A DNA stretch of 64,000 nucleotides from Viola odorata. Its lineage: Eukaryota > Streptophyta > Magnoliopsida > Malpighiales > Violaceae. Location: contig OY829542.1 in the NCBI GenBank assembly GCA_963691705.1, forward strand, positions 31,544,579 through 31,608,578. The letters run 5' to 3'. This document shows positions 1-11,313 of this stretch, one piece after another. Within the stretch, counting starts at the first letter, position 1, and each line of letters begins with the position of its first letter. Position numbers and translations under genes: made by a program. The notes under the pieces were generated by a model, which saw only the letters and a list, made by a program, of their open reading frames with translations, was not told where the DNA came from and searched no databases.

Positions 1-52
1 AGAGCTAGCGTAAGGCCTCGGATGGCTTAGGCGCGGGGACTTCATGGGATGC

Positions 53-59
53 TAGGGTT
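53..59 (+). other. Inverted telobox-like heptamer in the left part (first example)
   Basis: TAGGGTT is the reverse complement of AACCCTA and lies ~104 bp after the AACCCTAAAC that closes the preceding monomer. Each monomer junction is thus flanked by two oppositely oriented telomere-like motifs. It is nearly invariant across classes; GATGTTAGGG and GATACTAGGG copies change only the preceding bases. Confidence 0.5.
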
Positions 60-147
60 GGCACGCCTAGTGCGCGCATGTCTTCATGGTTTGCGAGGAC
101 TTGGCGCGGATTTCCTCATGGCTTGCACGGCCTATCCATGAGGTCTT

Positions 148-153
148 CACGTG
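148..153. promoter_or_regulatory. G-box core CACGTG, one per monomer (first example)
   Basis: TCACGTGG contains the CACGTG core bound by plant bZIP and bHLH factors. It is present in A, B and D monomers and lost in C and C' (CTTCTCGTGG). No TATA box or other promoter context accompanies it, so transcription-factor binding is possible but unsupported. It may simply be part of the conserved left part. Confidence 0.35.
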
Positions 154-183
154 GATACGAGTGAGAGCCCTCATGCTCGTATC
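154..183. other. Imperfect inverted repeat, one per monomer (first example)
   Basis: GATACGAG (154-161) pairs with CTCGTATC (176-183). The inner TGAG (162-165) pairs with CTCA (170-173), leaving a 4-base loop and a 2-base bulge. This possible 12-bp stem lies almost exactly where the conserved left part ends and the divergent right part begins. Class D (GATACAAG) breaks one pair; a private GATACGGG at ~62140 breaks another. Dyad symmetries are common in centromeric satellites, but no function is shown here. Confidence 0.75.
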
Positions 184-370
184 ATCTCCTCCATCTTAAA
201 TTGGATTCATCCTCAAATCTGCGCGCTCCATTCCTTTGCGAATGTCACACAGAGTACCTACGTCGGAGAGATATGCATCAGCACTATGGAAAAGGGTTGA
301 AAAATAACTAAAAGTTAACTCAAAGAGATGATGTGAAAATAAGTCTGTCGACTTTAAAAGACAAGCAATT

Positions 371-386
371 TTCTCCCATGGGAGAA
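371..386. other. Perfect 16-bp palindrome, one per monomer (first example)
   Basis: TTCTCCCATGGGAGAA reads the same on both strands. It recurs at the same place in every ordinary monomer of all classes, including those whose flanking bases differ, and is missing only in the three rearranged monomers. It could extrude a short cruciform or serve as a dimeric binding site. The rearrangement breakpoints fall in it, which fits a fragile structure. Any function is inference. Confidence 0.85.
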
Positions 387-415
387 GAGTAGGCTTGGGA
401 ATTGTTAATTGAAAT

Positions 416-425
416 AACCCTAAAC
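416..425 (+). other. Telobox-like 10-mer at the monomer end (first example)
   Basis: AACCCTAAAC matches ten consecutive bases of the plant-type telomere repeat (CCCTAAA)n. It occurs at the end of A, C, D and rearranged monomers; class B has AACCCTAAGC, eight matching bases. In plants, similar teloboxes bind Myb-type and TRB proteins. Whether this one does is unknown, and a 10-base match can arise by chance and be amplified. Confidence 0.55.
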
Positions 426-434
426 TACCCTTCA

Positions 435-907
435 CTTAAGGCCTTGACCGCGGGCTTGAAGAGATTGGCTTGGAGAGCTAGCGCAAGGCCTCGGATGGCT
501 TAGGCGCGGGGACTTCATGGGATGCTAGGGTTGGCACGCCTAGTGCGCGCATGTCTTCATGGTTTGCGAGGACTTGGCGCGGATTTCCTCATGGCTTGCG
601 CGACCTATCCATGAGGTCTTCACGTGGATACGAGTGAGAGCCCTCATGCTCGTATCATCTCCTCCCTCATAAAATGGATTCCTCCTCGAATCTGCGAACT
701 CCATTCCTTTGTGAATGTCACACATAGTACCTACATTGGAGAAGTATGCATCAACACTATGGAGAAGGGTTGGAAAATAACGAAAAGGTAACTCAAATCG
801 TAGTTGTGAAAATAAGTCCGTAGACATCAAAAGACAAGGTATTTTCTCCCATGGGAGAAGAGTAGGCTTGGGAATTATTACATGAAATAACCCTAAGCTA
901 CCCTTCA
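435..907. repeat. Reference class B monomer (473 bp)
   Basis: A typical class B unit. The left part carries GCGCAAGG and GCTTGCGCGACC. The right part carries CCCTCATAAAATGG, CCTCGAATCTGCG, CACATAGTAC, TTGGAGAAGTATGC, TCAAATCGTAGTTG, GTAGACATCAAAAG, AAGGTATTTTC, ATTATTACATG and CCCTAAGCTACCC. It is used here as the reference for every later unit called B. B copies fall into two main forms at one site: ACATTGGAG and ACATAGGAG. Confidence 0.95.
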
Positions 908-1380
908 CTTAAGGCCTTGACCGCGGGCTTGAAGAGATTGGCTTGGAGAGCTAGCGTAAGGCCTCGGATGGCTTAGGCGCGGGGACTTCATGGGATGCTA
1001 GGGTTGGCACGCCTAGTGCGCGCATGTCTTCATGGTTTGCGAGGACTTGGCGCGGATTTCCTCATGGCTTGCACGGCCTATCCATGAGGTCTTCACGTGG
1101 ATACGAGTGAGAGCCCTCATGCTCGTATCATCTCCTCCATCTTAAAATGGATTCATCCTCAAATCTGCGCGCTCCATTCCTTTGCGAATGTCACACAGAG
1201 TACCTACATCGGAGAGATATGCATCAGCACTATGGAAAAGGGTTGAAAAATAACTAAAAGTTAACTCAAAGAGATGATGTGAAAATAAGTCTGTCGACTT
1301 TAAAAGACAAGCAATTTTCTCCCATGGGAGAAGAGTAGGCTTGGGAATTGTTAATTGAAATAACCCTAAACTACCCTTCA
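908..1380. repeat. Reference class A monomer (473 bp)
   Basis: A typical class A unit. The left part carries GCGTAAGG and GCTTGCACGGCC. The right part carries CATCTTAAAATGG, CCTCAAATCTGCGCGC, CACAGAGTAC, TCGGAGAGATATGC, TCAGCACTATGGAAAAG, GTAGACTTTAAAAG (here the TGTCGAC form), AAGCAATTTTC, ATTGTTAATTG and CCCTAAACTACCC. Compared with class B, about 29 differences lie in the ~247-bp right part and only about 3 in the ~226-bp left part. Confidence 0.95.
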
Positions 1381-3745
1381 CTTAAGGCCTTGACCGCGGG
1401 CTTGAAGAGATTGGCTTGGAGAGCTAGCGCAAGGCCTCGGATGGCTTAGGCGCGGGGACTTCATGGGATGCTAGGGTTGGCACGCCTGGTGCGCGCATGT
1501 CTTCATGGTTTGCGAGGACTTGGCGCGGATTTCCTCATGGCTTGCGCGACCTATCCATGAGGTCTTCACGTGGATACGAGTGAGAGCCCTCATGCTCGTA
1601 TCATCTCCTCCCTCATAAAATGGATTCCTCCTCGAATCTGCGAACTCCATTCCTTTGTGAATGTCACACATAGTACCTACATTGGAGAAGTATGCATCAA
1701 CACTATGGAGAAGGGTTGGAAAATAACGAAAAGGTAACTCAAATCGTAGTTGTGAAAATAAGTCCGTAGACATCAAAAGACAAGGTATTTTCTCCCATGG
1801 GAGAAGAGTAGGCTTGGGAATTATTACATGAAATAACCCTAAGCTACCCTTCACTTAAGGCCTTGACCGCGGGCTTGAAGAGATTGGCTTGGAGAGCTAG
1901 CGTAAGGCCTCGGATGGCTTAGGCGCGGGGACTTCATGGGATGCTAGGGTTGGCACGCCTAGTGCGCGCATGTCTTCATGGTTTGCGAGGACTTGGCGCG
2001 GATTTCCTCATGGCTTGCACGGCCTATCCATGAGGTCTTTACGTGGATACGAGTGAGAGCCCTCATGCTCGTATCATCTCCTCCATCTTAAAATGGATTC
2101 ATCCTCAAATCTGCGCGCTCCATTCCTTTGCGAATGTCACACAGAGTACCTACGTCGGAGAGATATGCATCAGCACTATGGAAAAGGGTTGAAAAATAAC
2201 TAAAAGGTAACTCAAAGCGATGATGTGAAAATAAGTCTGTAGACTTTAAAAGACAAGCAATTTTCTCCCATGGGAGAAGAGTAGGCTTGGGAATTGTTAA
2301 TTGAAATAACCCTAAACTACCCTTCACTTAAGGCCTTGACCGCGGGCTTGAAGAGATTGGCTTGGAGAGCTAGCGCAAGGCCTCGGATGGCTTAGGCGCG
2401 GGGACTTCATGGGATGCTAGGGTTGGCACGCCTAGTGCGCGCATGTCTTCATGGTTTGCGAGGACTTGGCGCGGATTTCCTCATGGCTTGCGCGACCTAT
2501 CCATGAGGTCTTCACGTGGATACGAGTGAGAGCCCTCATGCTCGTATCATCTCCTCCCTCATAAAATGGATTCCTCCTCGAATCTGCGAACTCCATTCCT
2601 TTGTGAATGTCACACATAGTACCTACATTGGAGAAGTATGCATCAACACTATGGAGAAGGGTTGGAAAATAACGAAAAGGTAACTCAAATCGTAGTTGTG
2701 AAAATAAGTCCGTAGACATCAAAAGACAAGGTATTTTCTCCCATGGGAGAAGAGTAGGCTTGGGAATTATTACATGAAATAACCCTAAGCTACCCTTCAC
2801 TTAAGGCCTTGACCGCGGGCTTGAAGAGATTGGCTTGGAGAGCTAGCGTAAGGCCTCGGATGGCTTAGGCGCGGGGACTTCATGGGATGCTAGGGTTGGC
2901 ACGCCTAGTGCGCGCATGTCTTCATGGTTTGCGAGGACTTGGCGCGGATTTCCTCATGGCTTGCACGGCCTATCCATGAGGTCTTCACGTGGATACGAGT
3001 GAGAGCCCTCATGCTCGTATCATCTCCTCCATCTTAAAATGGATTCATCCTCAAATCTGCGCGCTCCATTCCTTTGCGAATGTCACACAGAGTACCTACG
3101 TCGGAGAGATATGCATCAGCACTATGGAAAAGGGTTGAAAAATAACTAAAAGGTAACTCAAAGCGATGATGTGAAAATAAGTCTGTAGACTTTAAAAGAC
3201 AAGCAATTTTCTCCCATGGGAGAAGAGTAGGCTTGGGAATTGTTAATTGAAATAACCCTAAACTACCCTTCACTTAAGGCCTTGACCGCGGGCTTGAAGA
3301 GATTGGCTTGGAGAGCTAGCGCAAGGCCTCGGATGGCTTAGGCGCGGGGACTTCATGGGATGCTAGGGTTGGCACGCCTAGTGCGCGCATGTCTTCATGG
3401 TTTGCGAGGACTTGGTGCGGATTTCCTCATGGCTTGCGCGACCTATCCATGAGGTCTTCACGTGGATACGAGTGAGAGCCCTCATGCTCGTATCATCTCC
3501 TCCCTCATAAAATGGATTCCTCCTCGAATCTGCGAACTCCATTCCTTTGTGAATGTCACACATAGTACCTACATAGGAGAAGTATGCATCAACACTATGG
3601 AGAAGGGTTGGAAAATAACGAAAAGGTAACTCAAATCGTAGTTGTGAAAATAAGTCCGTAGACATCAAAAGACAAGGTATTTTCTCCCATGGGAGAAGAG
3701 TAGGCTTGGGAATTATTACATGAAATAACCCTAAGCTACCCTTCA

Positions 3746-6700
3746 CTTAAGGCCTTGACCGCGGGCTTGAAGAGATTGGCTTGGAGAGCTAGCGTAAGGC
3801 CTCGGATGGCTTAGGCGCGGGGACTTCATGGGATGCTAGGGTTGGCACGCCTAGTGCGCGCATGTCTTCATGGTTTGCGAGGACTTGGCGCGGATTTCCT
3901 CATGGCTTGCACGGCCTATCCATGAGGTCTTCACGTGGATACGAGTGAGAGCCCTCATGCTCGTATCATCTCCTCCATCTTAAAATGGATTCATCCTCAA
4001 ATCTGCGCGCTCCATTCCTTTGCGAATGTCACACAGAGTACCTACATCGGAGAGATATGCATCAGCACTATGGAAAAGGGTTGAAAAATAACTAAAAGGT
4101 AACTCAAAGCGATGATGTGAAAATAAGTCTGTAGACTTTAAAAGACAAGCAATTTTCTCCCATGGGAGAAGAATAGGCTTGGGAATTGTTAATTGAAATA
4201 ACCCTAAACTACCCTTCACTTAAGGCCTTGACCGCGGGCTTGAAGAGATTGGCTTGGAGAGCTAGCGCAAGGCCTCGGATGGCTTAGGCGCGGGGACTTC
4301 ATGGGATGCTAGGGTTGGCACGCCTAGTGCGCGCATGTCTTCATGGTTTGCGAGGACTTGGCGCGGATTTCCTCATGGCTTGCGCGACCTATCCATGAGG
4401 TCTTCACGTGGATACGAGTGAGAGCCCTCATGCTCGTATCATCTCCTCCCTCATAAAATGGATTCCTCCTCGAGTCTGCGAACTCCATTCCTTTGTGAAT
4501 GTCACACATAGTACCTACATTGGAGAAGTATGCATCAACACTATGGAGAAGGGTTGGAAAATAACGAAAAGGTAACTCAAATCGTAGTTGTGAAAATAAG
4601 TCCGTAGACATCAAAAGACAAGGTATTTTCTCCCATGGGAGAAGAGTAGGCTTGGGAATTATTACATGAAATAACCCTAAGCTACCCTTCACTTAAGGCC
4701 TTGACCGCGGGCTTGAAGAGATTGGCTTGGAGAGCTAGCGTAAGGCCTCGGATGGCTTAGGCGCGGGGACTTCATGGGATGCTAGGGTTGGCACGCCTAG
4801 TGCGCGCATGTCTTCATGGTTTGCGAGGACTTGGCGCGGATTTCCTCATGGCTTGCACGGCCTATCCATGAGGTCTTCACGTGGATACGAGTGAGAGCCC
4901 TCATGCTCGTATCATCTCCTCCATCTTAAAATGGATTCATCCTCAAATCTGCGCGCTCCATTCCTTTGCGAATGTCACACAGAGTACCTACGTCGGAGAG
5001 ATATGCATCAGCACTATGGAAAAGGGTTGAAAAATAACTAAAAGGTAACTCAAAGCGATGATGTGAAAATAAGTCTGTAGACTTTAAAAGACAAGCAATT
5101 TTCTCCCATGGGAGAAGAGTAGGCTTGGGAATTGTTAATTGAAATAACCCTAAACTACCCTTCACTTAAGGCCTTGACCGCGGGCTTGAAGAGATTGGCT
5201 TGGAGAGCTAGCGCAAGGCCTCGGATGGCTTAGGCGCGGGGACTTCATGGGATGCTAGGGTTGGCACGCCTAGTGCGCGCATGTCTTCATGGTTTGCGAG
5301 GACTTGGCGCGGATTTCCTCATGGCTTGCGCGACCTATCCATGAGGTCTTCACGTGGATACGAGTGAGAGCCCTCATGCTCGTATCATCTCCTCCCTCAT
5401 AAAATGGATTCCTCCTCGAATCTGCGAACTCCATTCCTTTGTGAATGTCACACATAGTACCTACATAGGAGAAGTATGCATCAACACTATGGAGAAGGGT
5501 TGGAAAATAACGAAAAGGTAACTCAAATCGTAGTTGTGAAAATAAGTCCGTAGACATCAAAAGACAAGGTATTTTCTCCCATGGGAGAAGAGTAGGCTTG
5601 GGAATTATTACATGAAATAACCCTAAGCTACCCTTCACTTAAGGCCTTGACCGCGGGCTTGAAGAGATTGGCTTGGAGAGCTAGCGTAAGGCCTCGGATG
5701 GCTTAGGCGCGGGGACTTCATGGGATGCTAGGGTTGGCACGCCTAGTGCGCGCATGTCTTCATGGTTTGCGAGGACTTGGCGCGGATTTCCTCATGGCTT
5801 GCACGGCCTATCCATGAGGTCTTCACGTGGATACGAGTGAGAGCCCTCATGCTCGTATCATCTCCTCCATCTTAAAATGGATTCATCCTCAAATCTGCGC
5901 CCTCCATTCCTTTGCGAATGTCACACAGAGTACCTACGTCGGAGAGATATGCATCAGCACTATGGAAAAGGGTTGAAAAATAACTAAAAGGTAACTCAAA
6001 GCGATGATGTGAAAATAAGTCTGTAGACTTTAAAAGACAAGCAATTTTCTCCCATGGGAGAAGAATAGGCTTGGGAATTGTTAATTGAAATAACCCTAAA
6101 CTACCCTTCACTTAAGGCCTTGACCGCGGGCTTGAAGAGATTGGCTTGGAGAGCTAGCGCAAGGCCTCGGATGGCTTAGGCGCGGGGACTTCATGGGATG
6201 CTAGGGTTGGCACGCCTAGTGCGCGCATGTCTTCATGGTTTGCGAGGACTTGGCGCGGATTTCCTCATGGCTTGCGCGACCTATCCATGAGGTCTTCACG
6301 TGGATACGAGTGAGAGCCCTCATGCTCGTATCATCTCCTCCCTCATAAAATGGATTCCTCCTCGAGTCTGCGAACTCCATTCCTTTGTGAATGTCACACA
6401 TAGTACCTACATTGGAGAAGTATGCATCAACACTATGGAGAAGGGTTGGAAAATAACGAAAAGGTAACTCAAATCGTAGTTGTGAAAATAAGTCCGTAGA
6501 CATCAAAAGACAAGGTATTTTCTCCCATGGGAGAAGAGTAGGCTTGGGAATTATTACATGAAATAACCCTAAGCTACCCTTCACTTAAGGCCTTGACCGC
6601 GGGCTTGAAGAGATTGGCTTGGAGAGCTAGCGTAAGGCCTCGGATGGCTTAGGCGCGGGGACTTCATGGGATGCTAGGGTTGGCACGCCTAGTGCGCGCA

Positions 6701-9700
6701 TGTCTTCATGGTTTGCGAGGACTTGGCGCGGATTTCCTCATGGCTTGCACGGCCTATCCATGAGGTCTTCACGTGGATACGAGTGAGAGCCCTCATGCTC
6801 GTATCATCTCCTCCATCTTAAAATGGATTCATCCTCAAATCTGCGCGCTCCATTCCTTTGCGAATGTCACACAGAGTACCTACGTCGGAGAGATATGCAT
6901 CAGCACTATGGAAAAGGGTTGAAAAATAACTAAAAGGTAACTCAAAGCGATGATGTGAAAATAAGTCTGTAGACTTTAAAAGACAAGCAATTTTCTCCCA
7001 TGGGAGAAGAGTAGGCTTGGGAATTGTTAATTGAAATAACCCTAAACTACCCTTCACTTAAGGCCTTGACCGCGGGCTTGAAGAGATTGGCTTGGAGAGC
7101 TAGCGCAAGGCCTCGGATGGCTTAGGCGCGGGGACTTCATGGGATGCTAGGGTTGGCACGCCTAGTGCGCGCATGTCTTCATGGTTTGCGAGGACTTGGC
7201 GCGGATTTCCTCATGGCTTGCGCGACCTATCCATGAGGTCTTCACGTGGATACGAGTGAGAGCCCTCATGCTCGTATCATCTCCTCCCTCATAAAATGGA
7301 TTCCTCCTCGAATCTGCGAACTCCATTCCTTTGTGAATGTCACACATAGTACCTACATAGGAGAAGTATGCATCAACACTATGGAGAAGGGTTGGAAAAT
7401 AACGAAAAGGTAACTCAAATCGTAGTTGTGAAAATAAGTCCGTAGACATCAAAAGACAAGGTATTTTCTCCCATGGGAGAAGAGTAGGCTTGGGAATTAT
7501 TACATGAAATAACCCTAAGCTACCCTTCACTTAAGGCCTTGACCGCGGGCTTGAAGAGATTGGCTTGGAGAGCTAGCGTAAGGCCTCGGATGGCTTAGGC
7601 GCGGGGACTTCATGGGATGCTAGGGTTGGCACGCCTAGTGCGCGCATGTCTTCATGGTTTGCGAGGACTTGGCGCGGATTTCCTCATGGCTTGCACGGCC
7701 TATCCATGAGGTCTTCACGTGGATACGAGTGAGAGCCCTCATGCTCGTATCATCTCCTCCATCTTAAAATGGATTCATCCTCAAATCTGCGCCCTCCATT
7801 CCTTTGCGAATGTCACACAGAGTACCTACGTCGGAGAGATATGCATCAGCACTATGGAAAAGGGTTGAAAAATAACTAAAAGGTAACTCAAAGCGATGAT
7901 GTGAAAATAAGTCTGTAGACTTTAAAAGACAAGCAATTTTCTCCCATGGGAGAAGAATAGGCTTGGGAATTGTTAATTGAAATAACCCTAAACTACCCTT
8001 CACTTAAGGCCTTGACCGCGGGCTTGAAGAGATTGGCTTGGAGAGCTAGCGCAAGGCCTCGGATGGCTTAGGCGCGGGGACTTCATGGGATGCTAGGGTT
8101 GGCACGCCTAGTGCGCGCATGTCTTCATGGTTTGCGAGGACTTGGCGCGGATTTCCTCATGGCTTGCGCGACCTATCCATGAGGTCTTCACGTGGATACG
8201 AGTGAGAGCCCTCATGCTCGTATCATCTCCTCCCTCATAAAATGGATTCCTCCTCGAGTCTGCGAACTCCATTCCTTTGTGAATGTCACACATAGTACCT
8301 ACATTGGAGAAGTATGCATCAACACTATGGAGAAGGGTTGGAAAATAACGAAAAGGTAACTCAAATCGTAGTTGTGAAAATAAGTCCGTAGACATCAAAA
8401 GACAAGGTATTTTCTCCCATGGGAGAAGAGTAGGCTTGGGAATTATTACATGAAATAACCCTAAGCTACCCTTCACTTAAGGCCTTGACCGCGGGCTTGA
8501 AGAGATTGGCTTGGAGAGCTAGCGTAAGGCCTCGGATGGCTTAGGCGCGGGGACTTCATGGGATGCTAGGGTTGGCACGCCTAGTGCGCGCATGTCTTCA
8601 TGGTTTGCGAGGACTTGGCGCGGATTTCCTCATGGCTTGCACGGCCTATCCATGAGGTCTTCACGTGGATACGAGTGAGAGCCCTCATGCTCGTATCATC
8701 TCCTCCATCTTAAAATGGATTCATCCTCAAATCTGCGCGCTCCATTCCTTTGCGAATGTCACACAGAGTACCTACGTCGGAGAGATATGCATCAGCACTA
8801 TGGAAAAGGGTTGAAAAATAACTAAAAGGTAACTCAAAGCGATGATGTGAAAATAAGTCTGTAGACTTTAAAAGACAAGCAATTTTCTCCCATGGGAGAA
8901 GAGTAGGCTTGGGAATTGTTAATTGAAATAACCCTAAACTACCCTTCACTTAAGGCCTTGACCGCGGGCTTGAAGAGATTGGCTTGGAGAGCTAGCGCAA
9001 GGCCTCGGATGGCTTAGGCGCGGGGACTTCATGGGATGCTAGGGTTGGCACGCCTAGTGCGCGCATGTCTTCATGGTTTGCGAGGACTTGGCGCGGATTT
9101 CCTCATGGCTTGCGCGACCTATCCATGAGGTCTTCACGTGGATACGAGTGAGAGCCCTCATGCTCGTATCATCTCCTCCCTCATAAAATGGATTCCTCCT
9201 CGAATCTGCGAACTCCATTCCTTTGTGAATGTCACACATAGTACCTACATAGGAGAAGTATGCATCAACACTATGGAGAAGGGTTGGAAAATAACGAAAA
9301 GGTAACTCAAATCGTAGTTGTGAAAATAAGTCCGTAGACATCAAAAGACAAGGTATTTTCTCCCATGGGAGAAGAGTAGGCTTGGGAATTATTACATGAA
9401 ATAACCCTAAGCTACCCTTCACTTAAGGCCTTGACCGCGGGCTTGAAGAGATTGGCTTGGAGAGCTAGCGTAAGGCCTCGGATGGCTTAGGCGCGGGGAC
9501 TTCATGGGATGCTAGGGTTGGCACGCCTAGTGCGCGCATGTCTTCATGGTTTGCGAGGACTTGGCGCGGATTTCCTCATGGCTTGCACGGCCTATCCATG
9601 AGGTCTTCACGTGGATACGAGTGAGAGCCCTCATGCTCGTATCATCTCCTCCATCTTAAAATGGATTCATCCTCAAATCTGCGCCCTCCATTCCTTTGCG

Positions 9701-11313
9701 AATGTCACACAGAGTACCTACGTCGGAGAGATATGCATCAGCACTATGGAAAAGGGTTGAAAAATAACTAAAAGGTAACTCAAAGCGATGATGTGAAAAT
9801 AAGTCTGTAGACTTTAAAAGACAAGCAATTTTCTCCCATGGGAGAAGAATAGGCTTGGGAATTGTTAATTGAAATAACCCTAAACTACCCTTCACTTAAG
9901 GCCTTGACCGCGGGCTTGAAGAGATTGGCTTGGAGAGCTAGCGCAAGGCCTCGGATGGCTTAGGCGCGGGGACTTCATGGGATGCTAGGGTTGGCACGCC
10001 TAGTGCGCGCATGTCTTCATGGTTTGCGAGGACTTGGCGCGGATTTCCTCATGGCTTGCGCGACCTATCCATGAGGTCTTCACGTGGATACGAGTGAGAG
10101 CCCTCATGCTCGTATCATCTCCTCCCTCATAAAATGGATTCCTCCTCGAGTCTGCGAACTCCATTCCTTTGTGAATGTCACACATAGTACCTACATTGGA
10201 GAAGTATGCATCAACACTATGGAGAAGGGTTGGAAAATAACGAAAAGGTAACTCAAATCGTAGTTGTGAAAATAAGTCCGTAGACATCAAAAGACAAGGT
10301 ATTTTCTCCCATGGGAGAAGAGTAGGCTTGGGAATTATTACATGAAATAACCCTAAGCTACCCTTCACTTAAGGCCTTGACCGCGGGCTTGAAGAGATTG
10401 GCTTGGAGAGCTAGCGTAAGGCCTCGGATGGCTTAGGCGCGGGGACTTCATGGGATGCTAGGGTTGGCACGCCTAGTGCGCGCATGTCTTCATGGTTTGC
10501 GAGGACTTGGCGCGGATTTCCTCATGGCTTGCACGGCCTATCCATGAGGTCTTCACGTGGATACGAGTGAGAGCCCTCATGCTCGTATCATCTCCTCCAT
10601 CTTAAAATGGATTCATCCTCAAATCTGCGCGCTCCATTCCTTTGCGAATGTCACACAGAGTACCTACGTCGGAGAGATATGCATCAGCACTATGGAAAAG
10701 GGTTGAAAAATAACTAAAAGGTAACTCAAAGCGATGATGTGAAAATAAGTCTGTAGACTTTAAAAGACAAGCAATTTTCTCCCATGGGAGAAGAGTAGGC
10801 TTGGGAATTGTTAATTGAAATAACCCTAAACTACCCTTCACTTAAGGCCTTGACCGCGGGCTTGAAGAGATTGGCTTGGAGAGCTAGCGCAAGGCCTCGG
10901 ATGGCTTAGGCGCGGGGACTTCATGGGATGCTAGGGTTGGCACGCCTAGTGCGCGCATGTCTTCATGGTTTGCGAGGACTTGGCGCGGATTTCCTCATGG
11001 CTTGCGCGACCTATCCATGAGGTCTTCACGTGGATACGAGTGAGAGCCCTCATGCTCGTATCATCTCCTCCCTCATAAAATGGATTCCTCCTCGAATCTG
11101 CGAACTCCATTCCTTTGTGAATGTCACACATAGTACCTACATAGGAGAAGTATGCATCAACACTATGGAGAAGGGTTGGAAAATAACGAAAAGGTAACTC
11201 AAATCGTAGTTGTGAAAATAAGTCCGTAGACATCAAAAGACAAGGTATTTTCTCCCATGGGAGAAGAGTAGGCTTGGGAATTATTACATGAAATAACCCT
11301 AAGCTACCCTTCA
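3746..11313. repeat. Four tandem copies of a 4-monomer higher-order repeat (1892 bp)
   Basis: Copies occupy 3746-5637, 5638-7529, 7530-9421 and 9422-11313. Each copy is A(AGAATAGGC marker) - B(CCTCGAGTCTG marker) - A(plain) - B(ACATAGGAG marker). Copies 2-4 also share GCGCCCTCC in the first A (near 5899, 7791 and 9683), which copy 1 lacks. By eye, copies 2-4 look identical at every marker I compared, far closer than neighbouring A and B monomers. This is the usual signature of recent higher-order repeat amplification by unequal exchange. Confidence 0.9.

Larger units (their letters stand above)
1..434. repeat. Partial class A monomer at left edge
   Basis: This is the truncated first unit; its left ~39 bp lie outside the window. 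It has class A markers: GCGTAAGG (9-16 region), GCACGGCC, the CATCTTAAATTGG variant with T in place of A, and CCCTAAACTACCC at its end. It also carries the GTTAACTCAAAGAGATG and TGTCGAC variants shared with the A monomers at 908-1380, 11314-11786 and 16517-16989, so it belongs to a recognisable A subfamily. Confidence 0.95.
1..3745. repeat. A-B dimer block (946-bp period), left end
   Basis: Monomers alternate strictly A, B, A, B. B units occupy 435-907, 1381-1853, 2327-2799 and 3273-3745; A units lie between them. The GTTAACTC/TGTCGAC subfamily of A occurs in the first two A units and then gives way to the GGTAACTC/TGTAGAC form. The B at 1381 has CCTGGTG instead of CCTAGTG, which lengthens its minus-strand open frame by five codons. 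The B at 3273 introduces the ACATAGGAG form. Confidence 0.9.

Noticed and set aside
1..226. Short internal subrepeats around TCATGG (ATGGGATGC, ATGGTTTGC, ATGGCTTGC)
   Set aside because: The similar pieces are only 6-10 bases long and unevenly spaced, too weak to claim that the monomer arose from a shorter tandem unit.
196..908. Open reading frames of 61-127 codons in almost every monomer, all on the minus strand
   Set aside because: They have GTG starts, resemble no protein family I recognise, change amino acids freely between A and B, and carry class-specific stops. Their regularity follows from the tandem repeat, so I do not call them coding sequences.
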